Assembly (NCBI GenBank): GCA_905201175.1
Contig: CAJKNC010000037.1
Location: 1 to 14,607 of the forward strand
Source: an uncultured Succinatimonas sp.
GTDB taxonomy: Bacteria > Pseudomonadota > Gammaproteobacteria > Enterobacterales > Succinivibrionaceae
DNA: 14,607 nucleotides
Reading direction: 5' to 3'
A model generated the notes under the pieces. That model was not told where the DNA came from and made no database searches. It worked only from the letters and a program-made list of their open reading frames with translations. A program made the translations under genes and the position numbers. The first letter of the stretch is position 1. The number at the start of each line of letters is the position of its first letter. Of the stretch, positions 1-6,643 are shown piece after piece.

Positions 1-38
1 TTTATATTTATTTTCAATATGTTAAATATTGCACTTTC

Positions 39-60
39 TTTATTGATCTTGATCACAATT
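39..60. promoter_or_regulatory. Candidate CRP (cAMP receptor protein) binding site
   Basis: The core reads ATTGA (42-46), six bases, TCACA (53-57). The right half is perfect against the E. coli consensus TGTGA-N6-TCACA and the left half matches 3 of 5; over the 22-bp extended consensus I count 16 matches. Its centre at 49.5 is about 60 bp upstream of the start predicted from the -10 box at 97-102. That is the usual class I activator position (-61.5), and no good -35 box is visible. Sequence match and position are seen; CRP control is inferred. Confidence 0.5.
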
Positions 61-96
61 ACATGATCAATACATTTTTTTTTATTATGTATTTTC

Positions 97-102
97 TATA
101 AT
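97..102 (+). promoter_or_regulatory. -10 box of the transporter/regulator/hydrolase operon promoter
   Basis: A perfect TATAAT lies 45 bp upstream of the transporter ATG. The region where a -35 box should lie (about 74-79) is a T-run with little resemblance to TTGACA, so the promoter probably needs an activator, consistent with the CRP-like site at 39-60. Transcription would start near 108-110, at the left edge of the palindrome at 109-124. Confidence 0.55.
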
Positions 103-108
103 CTAGTT

Positions 109-124
109 ATCTACACGTGTAGAT
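109..124. promoter_or_regulatory. Putative operator for the LacI-family regulator
   Basis: ATCTACACGTGTAGAT is a perfect 16-bp palindrome with a central CG, the form bound by most LacI-family repressors, whose hinge helix leucine wedges into a central CpG step. It begins about 6 bp after the -10 box and spans roughly +1 to +16, where a bound protein would block initiation. The only regulator nearby is the LacI-family protein encoded at 1573-2577 in the same operon, which suggests autoregulation. The palindrome is seen; the pairing is inferred. Confidence 0.65.
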
Positions 125-147
125 TAGGAATTTACTACGAGGTTTTT

Positions 148-1521
148 ATGGATAACAATATTGAGCTGCAGGCTGCAGAAAGCAGTTTTCGTACAAAAGA
201 AGGCAGGAAAGATTTTTACCGCGCCATTGTATCTTGCTGGCTTGGCACAACTATGGAATATACAGACTTTGCCTTATACGGTTTAGCAGCCGGTATTATT
301 TTTGGAGAGGTCTTTTTTCCAAATTCCACTCCTGTTATGGCCTTATTGCAAAGCTTTGCTGCTTTTTCAGTTGGATTTATTGCAAGACCTATCGGAGCAC
401 TTTTATTCGGCCGCATCGGCGACAGATTAGGGCGTAAGGTGGTAATGGTTATTACAATTGCTCTGATGGGATTGGCTACAACCTGCATTGGATTGATCCC
501 AAGCTATGATTCCATAGGCATATGGGCAGCCGTATTACTTGCTTCCATGCGTTTTTTACAAGGCTTAGGAGCCGGTGCAGAATTATCCGGAGGCGCCGTC
601 ATGCTAGGCGAATATGCTCCCGTTAAGCATCGCGGTCTTATTTCATCCATTATTGGACTCGGCTCAAACAGCGGTACTCTTTTAGCTTCAGCCGTATGGC
701 TTTTAGTTTTGCAGCTTGATCATGAGAGGCTGCTTGCATGGGGGTGGAGAATTCCTTTCTTAGGTTCTGTTCTGATTGCTTTTATTGCACTGATGATCCG
801 CAAGCATATGAGAGAAACTCCGGTTTTTGAAAAACAAAAACAATTTTTGCAGGCCCAAAGACGGAAAGTCTTGGAAAGCGGCAAAAAAACACACAAAAAG
901 GATGAGCGCTCATTTTGGCAGAGAAGCAAATCATTCTGGGTCATGGTTGGCTTAAGAATAGGCGAAAACGGTCCATCATATCTGGCTCAGGGCTTTATTG
1001 TTGGATATGTATCAAGCTATTTGTTTGTGGATAAATCCGTAGCTACAGCATCAGTATTAATCGCTTCGATATTAGGCTTTTTAGTTATTCCCTTTTCAGG
1101 TTACTTATCCGACAGATTCGGCCGTCGCATTACCTACAGATGGTTCTGCTTACTGCTAGTGCTGTGGGGCTTTCCGGCATTCATGCTGCTTGATACCAAA
1201 GAGCCCTGGATTGTCGGGACAGTTATTGTGGTAGGCATGGCAATTGCCTCTTTGGGTATCTTTGGAGTTCAGGCAGCTTATGGCGTTGAGCTGTTCGGCG
1301 TAAAAAATCGCTACACTAAGATGGCTTTTGCAAAAGAGCTAGGTTCAATTATGTCTGGCGGCACTGCTCCGATGATAGCGTCTGCGCTGCTTTCTTTCTA
1401 TGGTCATTGGTGGCCTATTGCAACATATTTTGTAGTTTGTGCCTCTATTGGACTTATAGCTACTTTTATAGCGCCGGAAACTCGCGGCAGAGATTTAAAT
1501 TTGCCTGACGATGCTATTTAA
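148..1521 (+). CDS. MFS transporter, metabolite:H+ symporter (MHS) type, probable nucleoside or glycoside importer
   Basis: This is a 457-residue inner-membrane carrier of the major facilitator superfamily with about 12 hydrophobic segments. Family marks are RIGDRLGRK (89-97) in the loop between helices 2 and 3, its repeat SDRFGRR (321-327) in the second half, RFLQGLGAGAE (135-145) and WGWRIPF (198-204), a pattern typical of the MHS group (ProP, ShiA, KgtP relatives). A charged cytoplasmic loop lies at about 218-262. The ATG at 148 has an SD (CGAGG, 138-142) five bases upstream. Only 51 bp without a terminator separate it from the LacI gene, and a nucleoside hydrolase follows, so the cargo is probably a nucleoside or similar N-glycoside. 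MHS proteins usually carry organic acids or betaines, so the substrate is uncertain. The family call is firm. Confidence 0.85.
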   Translation: MDNNIELQAAESSFRTKEGRKDFYRAIVSCWLGTTMEYTDFALYGLAAGIIFGEVFFPNSTPVMALLQSFAAFSVGFIARPIGALLFGRIGDRLGRKVVMVITIALMGLATTCIGLIPSYDSIGIWAAVLLASMRFLQGLGAGAELSGGAVMLGEYAPVKHRGLISSIIGLGSNSGTLLASAVWLLVLQLDHERLLAWGWRIPFLGSVLIAFIALMIRKHMRETPVFEKQKQFLQAQRRKVLESGKKTHKKDERSFWQRSKSFWVMVGLRIGENGPSYLAQGFIVGYVSSYLFVDKSVATASVLIASILGFLVIPFSGYLSDRFGRRITYRWFCLLLVLWGFPAFMLLDTKEPWIVGTVIVVGMAIASLGIFGVQAAYGVELFGVKNRYTKMAFAKELGSIMSGGTAPMIASALLSFYGHWWPIATYFVVCASIGLIATFIAPETRGRDLNLPDDAI

Positions 1522-1572
1522 TTCGTAAAAAATGAGCTACATTGTTATTGTTAACTTACGAGAGAATTTATT

Positions 1573-2577
1573 GTGGATAAGCAAAAAAGAGTTACAAGAA
1601 ACGATGTAGCTAAACTTGCCGGCACTTCAAGTGCTGTTGTTAGTTATGTAATAAATAATGGCCCTAGGCATGTTGCCGATGAAACTAAAAAAAGAGTTTT
1701 AGAGGCAATAAAAATAACCGGCTACAGACCAAATTCTATAGCAAGAACCTTAGTTTCCGGATCCAGCAAATCAATAGGGCTGGTTGTTCCAAATCTATCT
1801 AATCCTTTTGTAGCATCTTTATCTCACTGCATAAGTCTTGAGGCTTTAAAAAGAGGATATGTTTTACTGCTTGGAGACAGCAATGATGATGAAAAGACCG
1901 AGCTTGGCATCATTAACCATTTTCTGCAAAGACAGGTAGATGGAATTCTTTATTACACGGCTAATCACGTAAACAGCAGCGATTTGATTGCCAGTACTAA
2001 TACTCCTTTTATTTTATTAAATAAATGCGATGGTTTTGAAAAGCATCATGCGGTTTTGCAGGATGAAAGACAGGCGTCTTTTTTAGCAGTCAGCTATATG
2101 CTCGACAGAGGCTATAAAAAAATAGCCATTATTGCAGGACCTGCGAGCATGGAAAATACAAAGCAGAGAATTCAGGGCTGGAAAGACGCCTATAATCAAA
2201 GGGCTTTGGCTGCAGATGATTCCTTGATTATCTATGGTGACTATACAAGACAGGCTGGTTATGCCTCTACAAAGCAGCTGCTTAAGTGCATTAAGTGCGA
2301 TGCAATATTCTCAACAAATGAATTGCAGGCATTAGGGTGTATGAGAGCTGTGTATGAGCTAGGGCTGAGCGTGCCTGAGGATTTGGGCCTGATGACCTTT
2401 AATGCAACAGAGCTGTCTTCATATATTAGTCCGTCTTTATGCGCTGTTTCTCAGTCAATTGAGGATTTAGCCTGTAAGTCTTTTGATCTGCTTTTAAATT
2501 CTTATGATGCTTCAATACCAAAAAAGGAATATGTCGATTCAATTATTATCAAAGGTAATTCTTTGATTGGTATGTGA
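1573..2577 (+). CDS. LacI-family transcriptional regulator
   Basis: The 334-residue protein has the LacI architecture: an N-terminal helix-turn-helix (TRNDVAKLAGTSSAVVSYVI, 8-27), a hinge helix NSIARTL (54-60) leading into VSG, and a periplasmic-binding-protein-like effector domain from about residue 66 (SKSIGLVVPNLSNPF onward). Proteins of this family bind palindromic operators as dimers and release or bind DNA on sugar or nucleoside binding. It starts at GTG 1573, with GAGAGA at 1560-1565 as the likely ribosome binding site. Its stop overlaps the start of the nucleoside hydrolase gene, so the two are probably translationally coupled. The likely target is the palindrome at 109-124 in front of the operon. 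The effector is unknown; a nucleoside or its sugar is the natural guess. Confidence 0.9.
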   Translation: MDKQKRVTRNDVAKLAGTSSAVVSYVINNGPRHVADETKKRVLEAIKITGYRPNSIARTLVSGSSKSIGLVVPNLSNPFVASLSHCISLEALKRGYVLLLGDSNDDEKTELGIINHFLQRQVDGILYYTANHVNSSDLIASTNTPFILLNKCDGFEKHHAVLQDERQASFLAVSYMLDRGYKKIAIIAGPASMENTKQRIQGWKDAYNQRALAADDSLIIYGDYTRQAGYASTKQLLKCIKCDAIFSTNELQALGCMRAVYELGLSVPEDLGLMTFNATELSSYISPSLCAVSQSIEDLACKSFDLLLNSYDASIPKKEYVDSIIIKGNSLIGM

Positions 2578-3563
2578 AAATGGAAAAGATAATCATAGAT
2601 TGCGATATTGGGAATACTGTGGCTGGAGCAAATGTTGATGATTCCTTTGCTTTAGCTTTGGCGATGGCAAGTCAGCAGATTGATTTGCTTGCAGTAACTA
2701 CGGTTACAGGAAATACTAAAAATTCTCAGGCATATGCTGTCGCTAAGGATTTATTCAATCAAACTAATTACCATTGCGATGTTTTTTGCGGACAGGATAA
2801 GGCTTTGAAGGAGCCTTATGATGTCTGGCGCTCGATGCTGGATAAAAGCGTTGATAATTTTCATTTGCGTTATCTTTGGGATAATGTGCCTCAAATTCAG
2901 GATGCTGCTGATATAAGTCCTGATGCTGTAGATAAGATGATTGCCTTATCTAAGAAATATGCCGGAGAGCTGACTATTGTTGCCATAGGTCCGCTGACAA
3001 ATATAGCTATGGCGATTAAAAAGGATTCTGATTTTGAAAAAAGGATAAAGCAGATTGTTCTGATGGGCGGTTTGTTTAATGTTCCAAGATATATCAAGGA
3101 TACTAATTTCGGCCTGGATCCTGAGGCTGCATATATTGTACTGACAAGCAATATTCCGGTGGTTATGGCCCCTTTTGATACAACCAGCACTACATTGTTT
3201 ACATATGATGATTTGGATAAAATTGGCAAAATAAACAATAAATTATGTGCTTATTTGTATAAGACGGTGACGCCCTGGCTTGAATATTCCATAAAAACCA
3301 GAGGCTTGAAAGGCTGCTGGATCCATGATGTCTTAACAGTTGCTTATTTAATTGACAGCAGCATTGTTTCCTGTGAGGAGGGCTTGGTTAATATCGAGCT
3401 GCAGGGAGCATTTAGAGGCAGATGCTACAGAGTCGATCCTGGTTATATAAAAAATGGCATGGGATTGGTGCCTCAGAGCAGCAGAAAAATTAAGATAATG
3501 AAATCTGTAGATAATCAAGCCCTAGTCAGCTTGATTATAGATAACCTGAAGGCTTATCCATAA
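2574..3563 (+). CDS. Nucleoside hydrolase (inosine-uridine preferring family)
   Basis: This cytoplasmic enzyme of 329 residues probably hydrolyses the N-glycosidic bond of nucleosides to base plus pentose. Seen marks are the N-terminal Ca2+-binding strand IIIDCDIG (6-13) ending in VDD (21-23), VTTVTGNT (41-48), VAIGPLTNIAMAI (136-148), IVLMGG (161-166), NFGLDPEAA (178-186) and the catalytic-type histidine in IHDVLTVA (250-257). The metal motif is stretched: the usual DxDxGxDD is here DCDIGNTVAGANVDD, with extra residues between G13 and D22-D23. The GTG at 2574 overlaps the lacI stop; an in-frame ATG at 2580 is an equally good start and neither has a clear SD, so coupled reinitiation is likely. 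Substrate preference, or even a non-nucleoside N-riboside, cannot be read from the sequence. Confidence 0.88.
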   Translation: MKMEKIIIDCDIGNTVAGANVDDSFALALAMASQQIDLLAVTTVTGNTKNSQAYAVAKDLFNQTNYHCDVFCGQDKALKEPYDVWRSMLDKSVDNFHLRYLWDNVPQIQDAADISPDAVDKMIALSKKYAGELTIVAIGPLTNIAMAIKKDSDFEKRIKQIVLMGGLFNVPRYIKDTNFGLDPEAAYIVLTSNIPVVMAPFDTTSTTLFTYDDLDKIGKINNKLCAYLYKTVTPWLEYSIKTRGLKGCWIHDVLTVAYLIDSSIVSCEEGLVNIELQGAFRGRCYRVDPGYIKNGMGLVPQSSRKIKIMKSVDNQALVSLIIDNLKAYP

Positions 3564-3585
3564 ATAGCTGCTTATAAAATTATAT

Positions 3586-3618
3586 AAGGTGATCTTGTTT
3601 TGCAGGATCACCTTTTTT
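3586..3618 (+). terminator. Intrinsic terminator of the transporter-lacI-hydrolase operon
   Basis: AAGGTGATCTTG (3586-3597) pairs with CAGGATCACCTT (3603-3614) as a 12-bp stem with one G-U pair, around a five-base loop, followed by TTTTTT ending at 3618. It lies 23 bp after the hydrolase stop. The AT-rich left flank could also allow some termination of minus-strand transcription arriving from the gene at 3722-4411. Confidence 0.9.
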
Positions 3619-3721
3619 AGCTGTAAATATATTTGAGCCGGCTTCCTTCAAAAGGGCATAGTTAAAGCTCATGAAGGCAGGATAAGCATTTATTCTTAGT
3701 GCTGAGGCATATCTTTATAAA

Positions 3722-4411
3722 TCATTTTTCATGATTATTAACTTTTTGCTTTAAAAGCTCGAGAATATCCGGGTAGCCTAAAAAGCTTGTATTTTTAAAA
3801 TCAAATTTATGCTCTTCGCTGAATTCAGTTCCAAGAGTATCAAAAATTAAATTATAAAGAGTAGTATCCTGCTTATTTTTAACATCGATGAGCATGACAA
3901 CTCCATTGGCATAGAACATAATAGTTTTAATAAGCAGTGTTTTGCGATCGTCTTCGCAGAACAGAATAATTTCCTGTGCCAGGGCTGAAGGAGAGTTAAT
4001 CAAAGCGCCTTTTTTAAATAAATCTGCTTTTGTGAAAGATAAGATTTTGTCGCGGCAAAGCTCATATACAGTATTTTGCTGATAATTGCTGTGCAGGGTA
4101 AAAAACTGACCTTTTTGATAGTTTTTTGCATATATGTATGGATAGGGATTTTTAAAAAGCGGGGTAAAGCTTCCGGAAAAGCCGAAATACAGTCCATGAT
4201 GAAAATAGCTGCAGCCTATGGGTATATCTTGGAGCTTATCTAAAAAACTGTCATAGCTCTTTACAAGACCAGTATAATCTTGAGAGTTTTTTAAGACATG
4301 GCCATTAGTTTTATCGATATAGATATTTTGAGATTTAAAATGCGTCGGAATTATTTTTCTGCAGCATATATAGACTAATAATAAGAATACAGCTATAAGC
4401 AAAATTCGCAT
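3722..4411 (-). CDS. Hypothetical membrane-anchored protein
   Basis: I do not recognise this 229-residue protein. Residues 3-17 (ILLIAVFLLLVYICC) form one hydrophobic segment after Met-Arg, most likely an uncleaved signal anchor; the cysteines at 16-17 lack a proper lipobox before them. The rest is a soluble domain rich in aromatic residues and lysine, probably periplasmic, ending in KQKVNNHEK. The ATG has GAGG five bases upstream (4417-4420), inside an inverted repeat (4412-4427). It stands alone, convergent with the nucleoside operon and divergent from nhaP2, with more than 300 bp of non-coding DNA in front. The good start, ribosome binding site and continuous frame make a real gene likely. 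Its function is unknown. Confidence 0.7.
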   Translation of the reverse strand: MRILLIAVFLLLVYICCRKIIPTHFKSQNIYIDKTNGHVLKNSQDYTGLVKSYDSFLDKLQDIPIGCSYFHHGLYFGFSGSFTPLFKNPYPYIYAKNYQKGQFFTLHSNYQQNTVYELCRDKILSFTKADLFKKGALINSPSALAQEIILFCEDDRKTLLIKTIMFYANGVVMLIDVKNKQDTTLYNLIFDTLGTEFSEEHKFDFKNTSFLGYPDILELLKQKVNNHEK

Positions 4412-4427
4412 AAAAGCCTCGGCTTTT
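4412..4427 (-). promoter_or_regulatory. Inverted repeat enclosing the ribosome binding site of the minus-strand hypothetical gene
   Basis: AAAAGCC and GGCTTTT flank two bases and end immediately before the ATG at 4411. Read on the minus strand, the GAGG Shine-Dalgarno is in the loop and 3' arm. Folding as a six-pair stem with a four-base loop would partly hide it. The stem is AU-rich and weak, so a regulatory role is only possible. Confidence 0.35.
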
Positions 4428-4792
4428 GACTAATTCCTATTTGATCTTAGATTAAAAATCTGTAAATTTTCTATGAATTATTAAAGCTGCATAAAATGAA
4501 AATAAGAACTGTTTGTTAATTTATTGTTTAGAAAAAAAATATACCAACTTGTTGTTTTTATGAAAAATTCATTATTTAATTTAAAACTTAGCAAAGTACA
4601 GTCAGGCAGACTAATTTTGCATTGACTTTGAGGCCTAATAACGTCAAAATTTACTCGCGGTTTTCAAGGCTAAAATTCCCATTTTTCATCAAATCATAGA
4701 GATTTGTTCTACTTTTGGTGTTAATGTTTTTTAACTTTTTCTGTAAATTTTTGTAGGTGGTCATTTTAAGATCTAACGCTGAGGGGGCCAAC
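4428..4792. other. Non-coding divergent intergenic region upstream of nhaP2
   Basis: About 365 bp of AT-rich DNA between the minus-strand hypothetical gene and the nhaP2 start should hold both promoters. I can propose one for nhaP2 (4622-4650) but none I trust for the minus strand. Open frames here are 21 codons or shorter and lack ribosome binding sites. A small inverted repeat (AGATT-AAA-AATCT, 4449-4461) is too simple to interpret. No RNA gene or riboswitch is recognised. Confidence 0.5.
4622..4650 (+). promoter_or_regulatory. Candidate sigma-70 promoter for nhaP2
   Basis: TTGACT (4622-4627, 5 of 6 to consensus) is followed after 17 bp by CAAAAT (4645-4650, 4 of 6). It would start transcription near 4657 and give a leader of about 135 nt before the GTG at 4793. 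In such AT-rich DNA chance matches are common, so this is only the best candidate seen. Confidence 0.35.
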
Positions 4793-6643
4793 GTGGATCA
4801 TCTAAACGATATATATTATATTTTCTTCATCGCAGGCTTGCTTTTAACTTTTGCCATTTTAGCATCAAAATTATCCTCTATCTTTGGAACGCCATTGTTG
4901 CTCTTATTCTTAGCAATAGGCATGCTGACAGGTGAGGACGGCATCTTTATCAATATTCATTACAATGATTATAACAGTGCTTATTTCTTTGCTAACTTTA
5001 TGCTGGCGCTTATCATTTTAGACGGCGGCCTGCGAACGAGCTTCAGTACTTTTAGAAGCGTAGCTACAGAATCTACGATCCTAGCTACAGCAGGCGTTTT
5101 GATTACAGCGGCTGTTACGGGAATTATTGCGTATTACTGCTTAGGCGATATCAGCCTGATTCAAGCGCTTCTTTTAGGCTCCATTGTAGGCTCTACCGAT
5201 GCAGGAGCGGTATTTTCGCTTTTAGGCGGCAATGACGTAAGCTTAAAAACATCAGTATCCTCAACCTTGCAGATAGAGTCTGCTACAAACGATCCTATGG
5301 CAATTTTGCTTACTACAGTCATGCTGGCAATTATTTCAGGCCAATCTACCTCCTGGCTTGAAAGCTTAACAATTTTTGTCATGCAGTTTGGCTTGGGCAT
5401 TATCTTTGGGCTGATCTTTGGCTTTTTTGGCCGATTTATTATTGCTTCCTTATCTTTAGGATCAGGCCTTTATGCTCTTTTAGTCTTCGGTATTGGACTT
5501 ATAGGATTTTCTGTAACTGCAGCTATAGGAGGCTCCGGCTTCTTGGCTATCTTCATTATCGGCATGATGATAGGCAATCAAAATATCAGACAGATAAGCT
5601 ATATTCTGCCGGTAGCAGAGGGTATTACCTGGCTTTGTCAAATCAGCCTTTTCTTAATGCTGGGACTTTTAGTTTCTCCTCATCAGATGCTAAATTACGT
5701 AGTTGAAGGAGTGGTGGTTGCAGTTGCAATTACCTTTATTGCCAGACCTTTAGCGGTATTTTTGTGTATAAAGCCGTTCTTTATATCTTTTACTAATCGA
5801 GATCTGTTTTTTATGTCTTGGGTAGGACTGCGCGGCTCTGTACCTATTGTTTTGGCTATCTATCCGGTATTTGCAAATATCGAAAATCCGCAGCTGTATT
5901 TTAATGTAGCTTTTGTAGTAGTAATTGTGTCGCTATTGATACAAGGTGCAACATTAAATCCAGTGTCGCGCTTGTTTAAAGTATATGCCCCGTCATCAGC
6001 AATGCCTGTAAATAAAGCTAATGTCGGCATCAAGCTTGCCAATGACTATGAGCTTTATAATTACCGCATTCGCAATGAGAGCATGGAGGGGTTAAGCTTG
6101 CGCAATATTCATTTCCCTAAAGGTACAATGATAGCCGGCATGTTCCGTGACGGACATATGGTTAAGACTGTAGGCAATACTGTATTGCGGAACGGAGATA
6201 TTCTCTCGATTATCGGCACAGATAATGATGAGCCTTTATTAAATTCAATGTTCTCGAAGAATATTACTGCCAAGCAAAAGCTTGCCTATAACGGCGATAA
6301 GATCTTTGAGGGCTCTGTTAAGATGTCTGATTTAGCTGATAAGTACAAAATTGAACTAACTGAATATGAAAAAGGTTTAAATGTCTCTGAATTTATGTCC
6401 TACCATATCGGCGGTTTTGCTCAAGTCGGCGACATGGTTAACCTTATAAACGTGGTTTTGGTAGTAGTATCTCTAAATGGCGATGAAATTGCCTCTGTGG
6501 GCTTATATTTAGCGGCTGAAAGTGCCCAGTCTTTTGAAAGACAAAGACGGCAGATGCTGTTTTCCTTAAAGCGCAAACCTATAAAGCCTGTAGGCGCTAC
6601 TAAAATCGAAACCGTATCCAAACCAGAGATTTCTAGTAAATAA
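4793..6643 (+). CDS. nhaP2: K+(or Na+)/H+ antiporter, NhaP2/CvrA type (CPA1 family)
   Basis: An inner-membrane antiporter that exchanges cytoplasmic K+ or Na+ for protons, in pH and ion homeostasis. Counting from the GTG at 4793 (616 residues), about 12-13 membrane segments fill residues 1-395. CPA1 marks include ILDGGLRTSF (75-84), GSTDAGAVFSLLG (133-145), ESATNDPMAILL (162-173) with the Asn-Asp pair expected to bind the ion, and GLRGSVPIVLA (345-355). A TrkA-C-like domain follows (about 420-485), then a CorC/HlyC-type transporter-associated domain (about 495-585), the order known from E. coli CvrA. The frame is open to GTG 4757, but the GTG at 4793 has GAGGGGG (4781-4787) at proper spacing and gives the expected N-terminus, so I chose it. 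hrpA follows with no gap. Cation preference is inferred from the family. Confidence 0.88.
   Translation: MDHLNDIYYIFFIAGLLLTFAILASKLSSIFGTPLLLLFLAIGMLTGEDGIFINIHYNDYNSAYFFANFMLALIILDGGLRTSFSTFRSVATESTILATAGVLITAAVTGIIAYYCLGDISLIQALLLGSIVGSTDAGAVFSLLGGNDVSLKTSVSSTLQIESATNDPMAILLTTVMLAIISGQSTSWLESLTIFVMQFGLGIIFGLIFGFFGRFIIASLSLGSGLYALLVFGIGLIGFSVTAAIGGSGFLAIFIIGMMIGNQNIRQISYILPVAEGITWLCQISLFLMLGLLVSPHQMLNYVVEGVVVAVAITFIARPLAVFLCIKPFFISFTNRDLFFMSWVGLRGSVPIVLAIYPVFANIENPQLYFNVAFVVVIVSLLIQGATLNPVSRLFKVYAPSSAMPVNKANVGIKLANDYELYNYRIRNESMEGLSLRNIHFPKGTMIAGMFRDGHMVKTVGNTVLRNGDILSIIGTDNDEPLLNSMFSKNITAKQKLAYNGDKIFEGSVKMSDLADKYKIELTEYEKGLNVSEFMSYHIGGFAQVGDMVNLINVVLVVVSLNGDEIASVGLYLAAESAQSFERQRRQMLFSLKRKPIKPVGATKIETVSKPEISSK

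Noticed and set aside
216..488. Minus-strand open frame inside the transporter gene, and similar antisense frames in nhaP2, hrpA and the DUF285 gene
   Set aside because: They are shadows of strong coding frames, lack ribosome binding sites and resemble no protein family.
1522..1572. Terminator between the transporter and lacI genes
   Set aside because: No stable stem with a T-run is present in the 51-bp gap, so the genes are read as one operon.
4561..4626. 21-codon ATG frame in the divergent intergenic region
   Set aside because: No ribosome binding site, no recognisable composition, and length expected by chance in AT-rich DNA.
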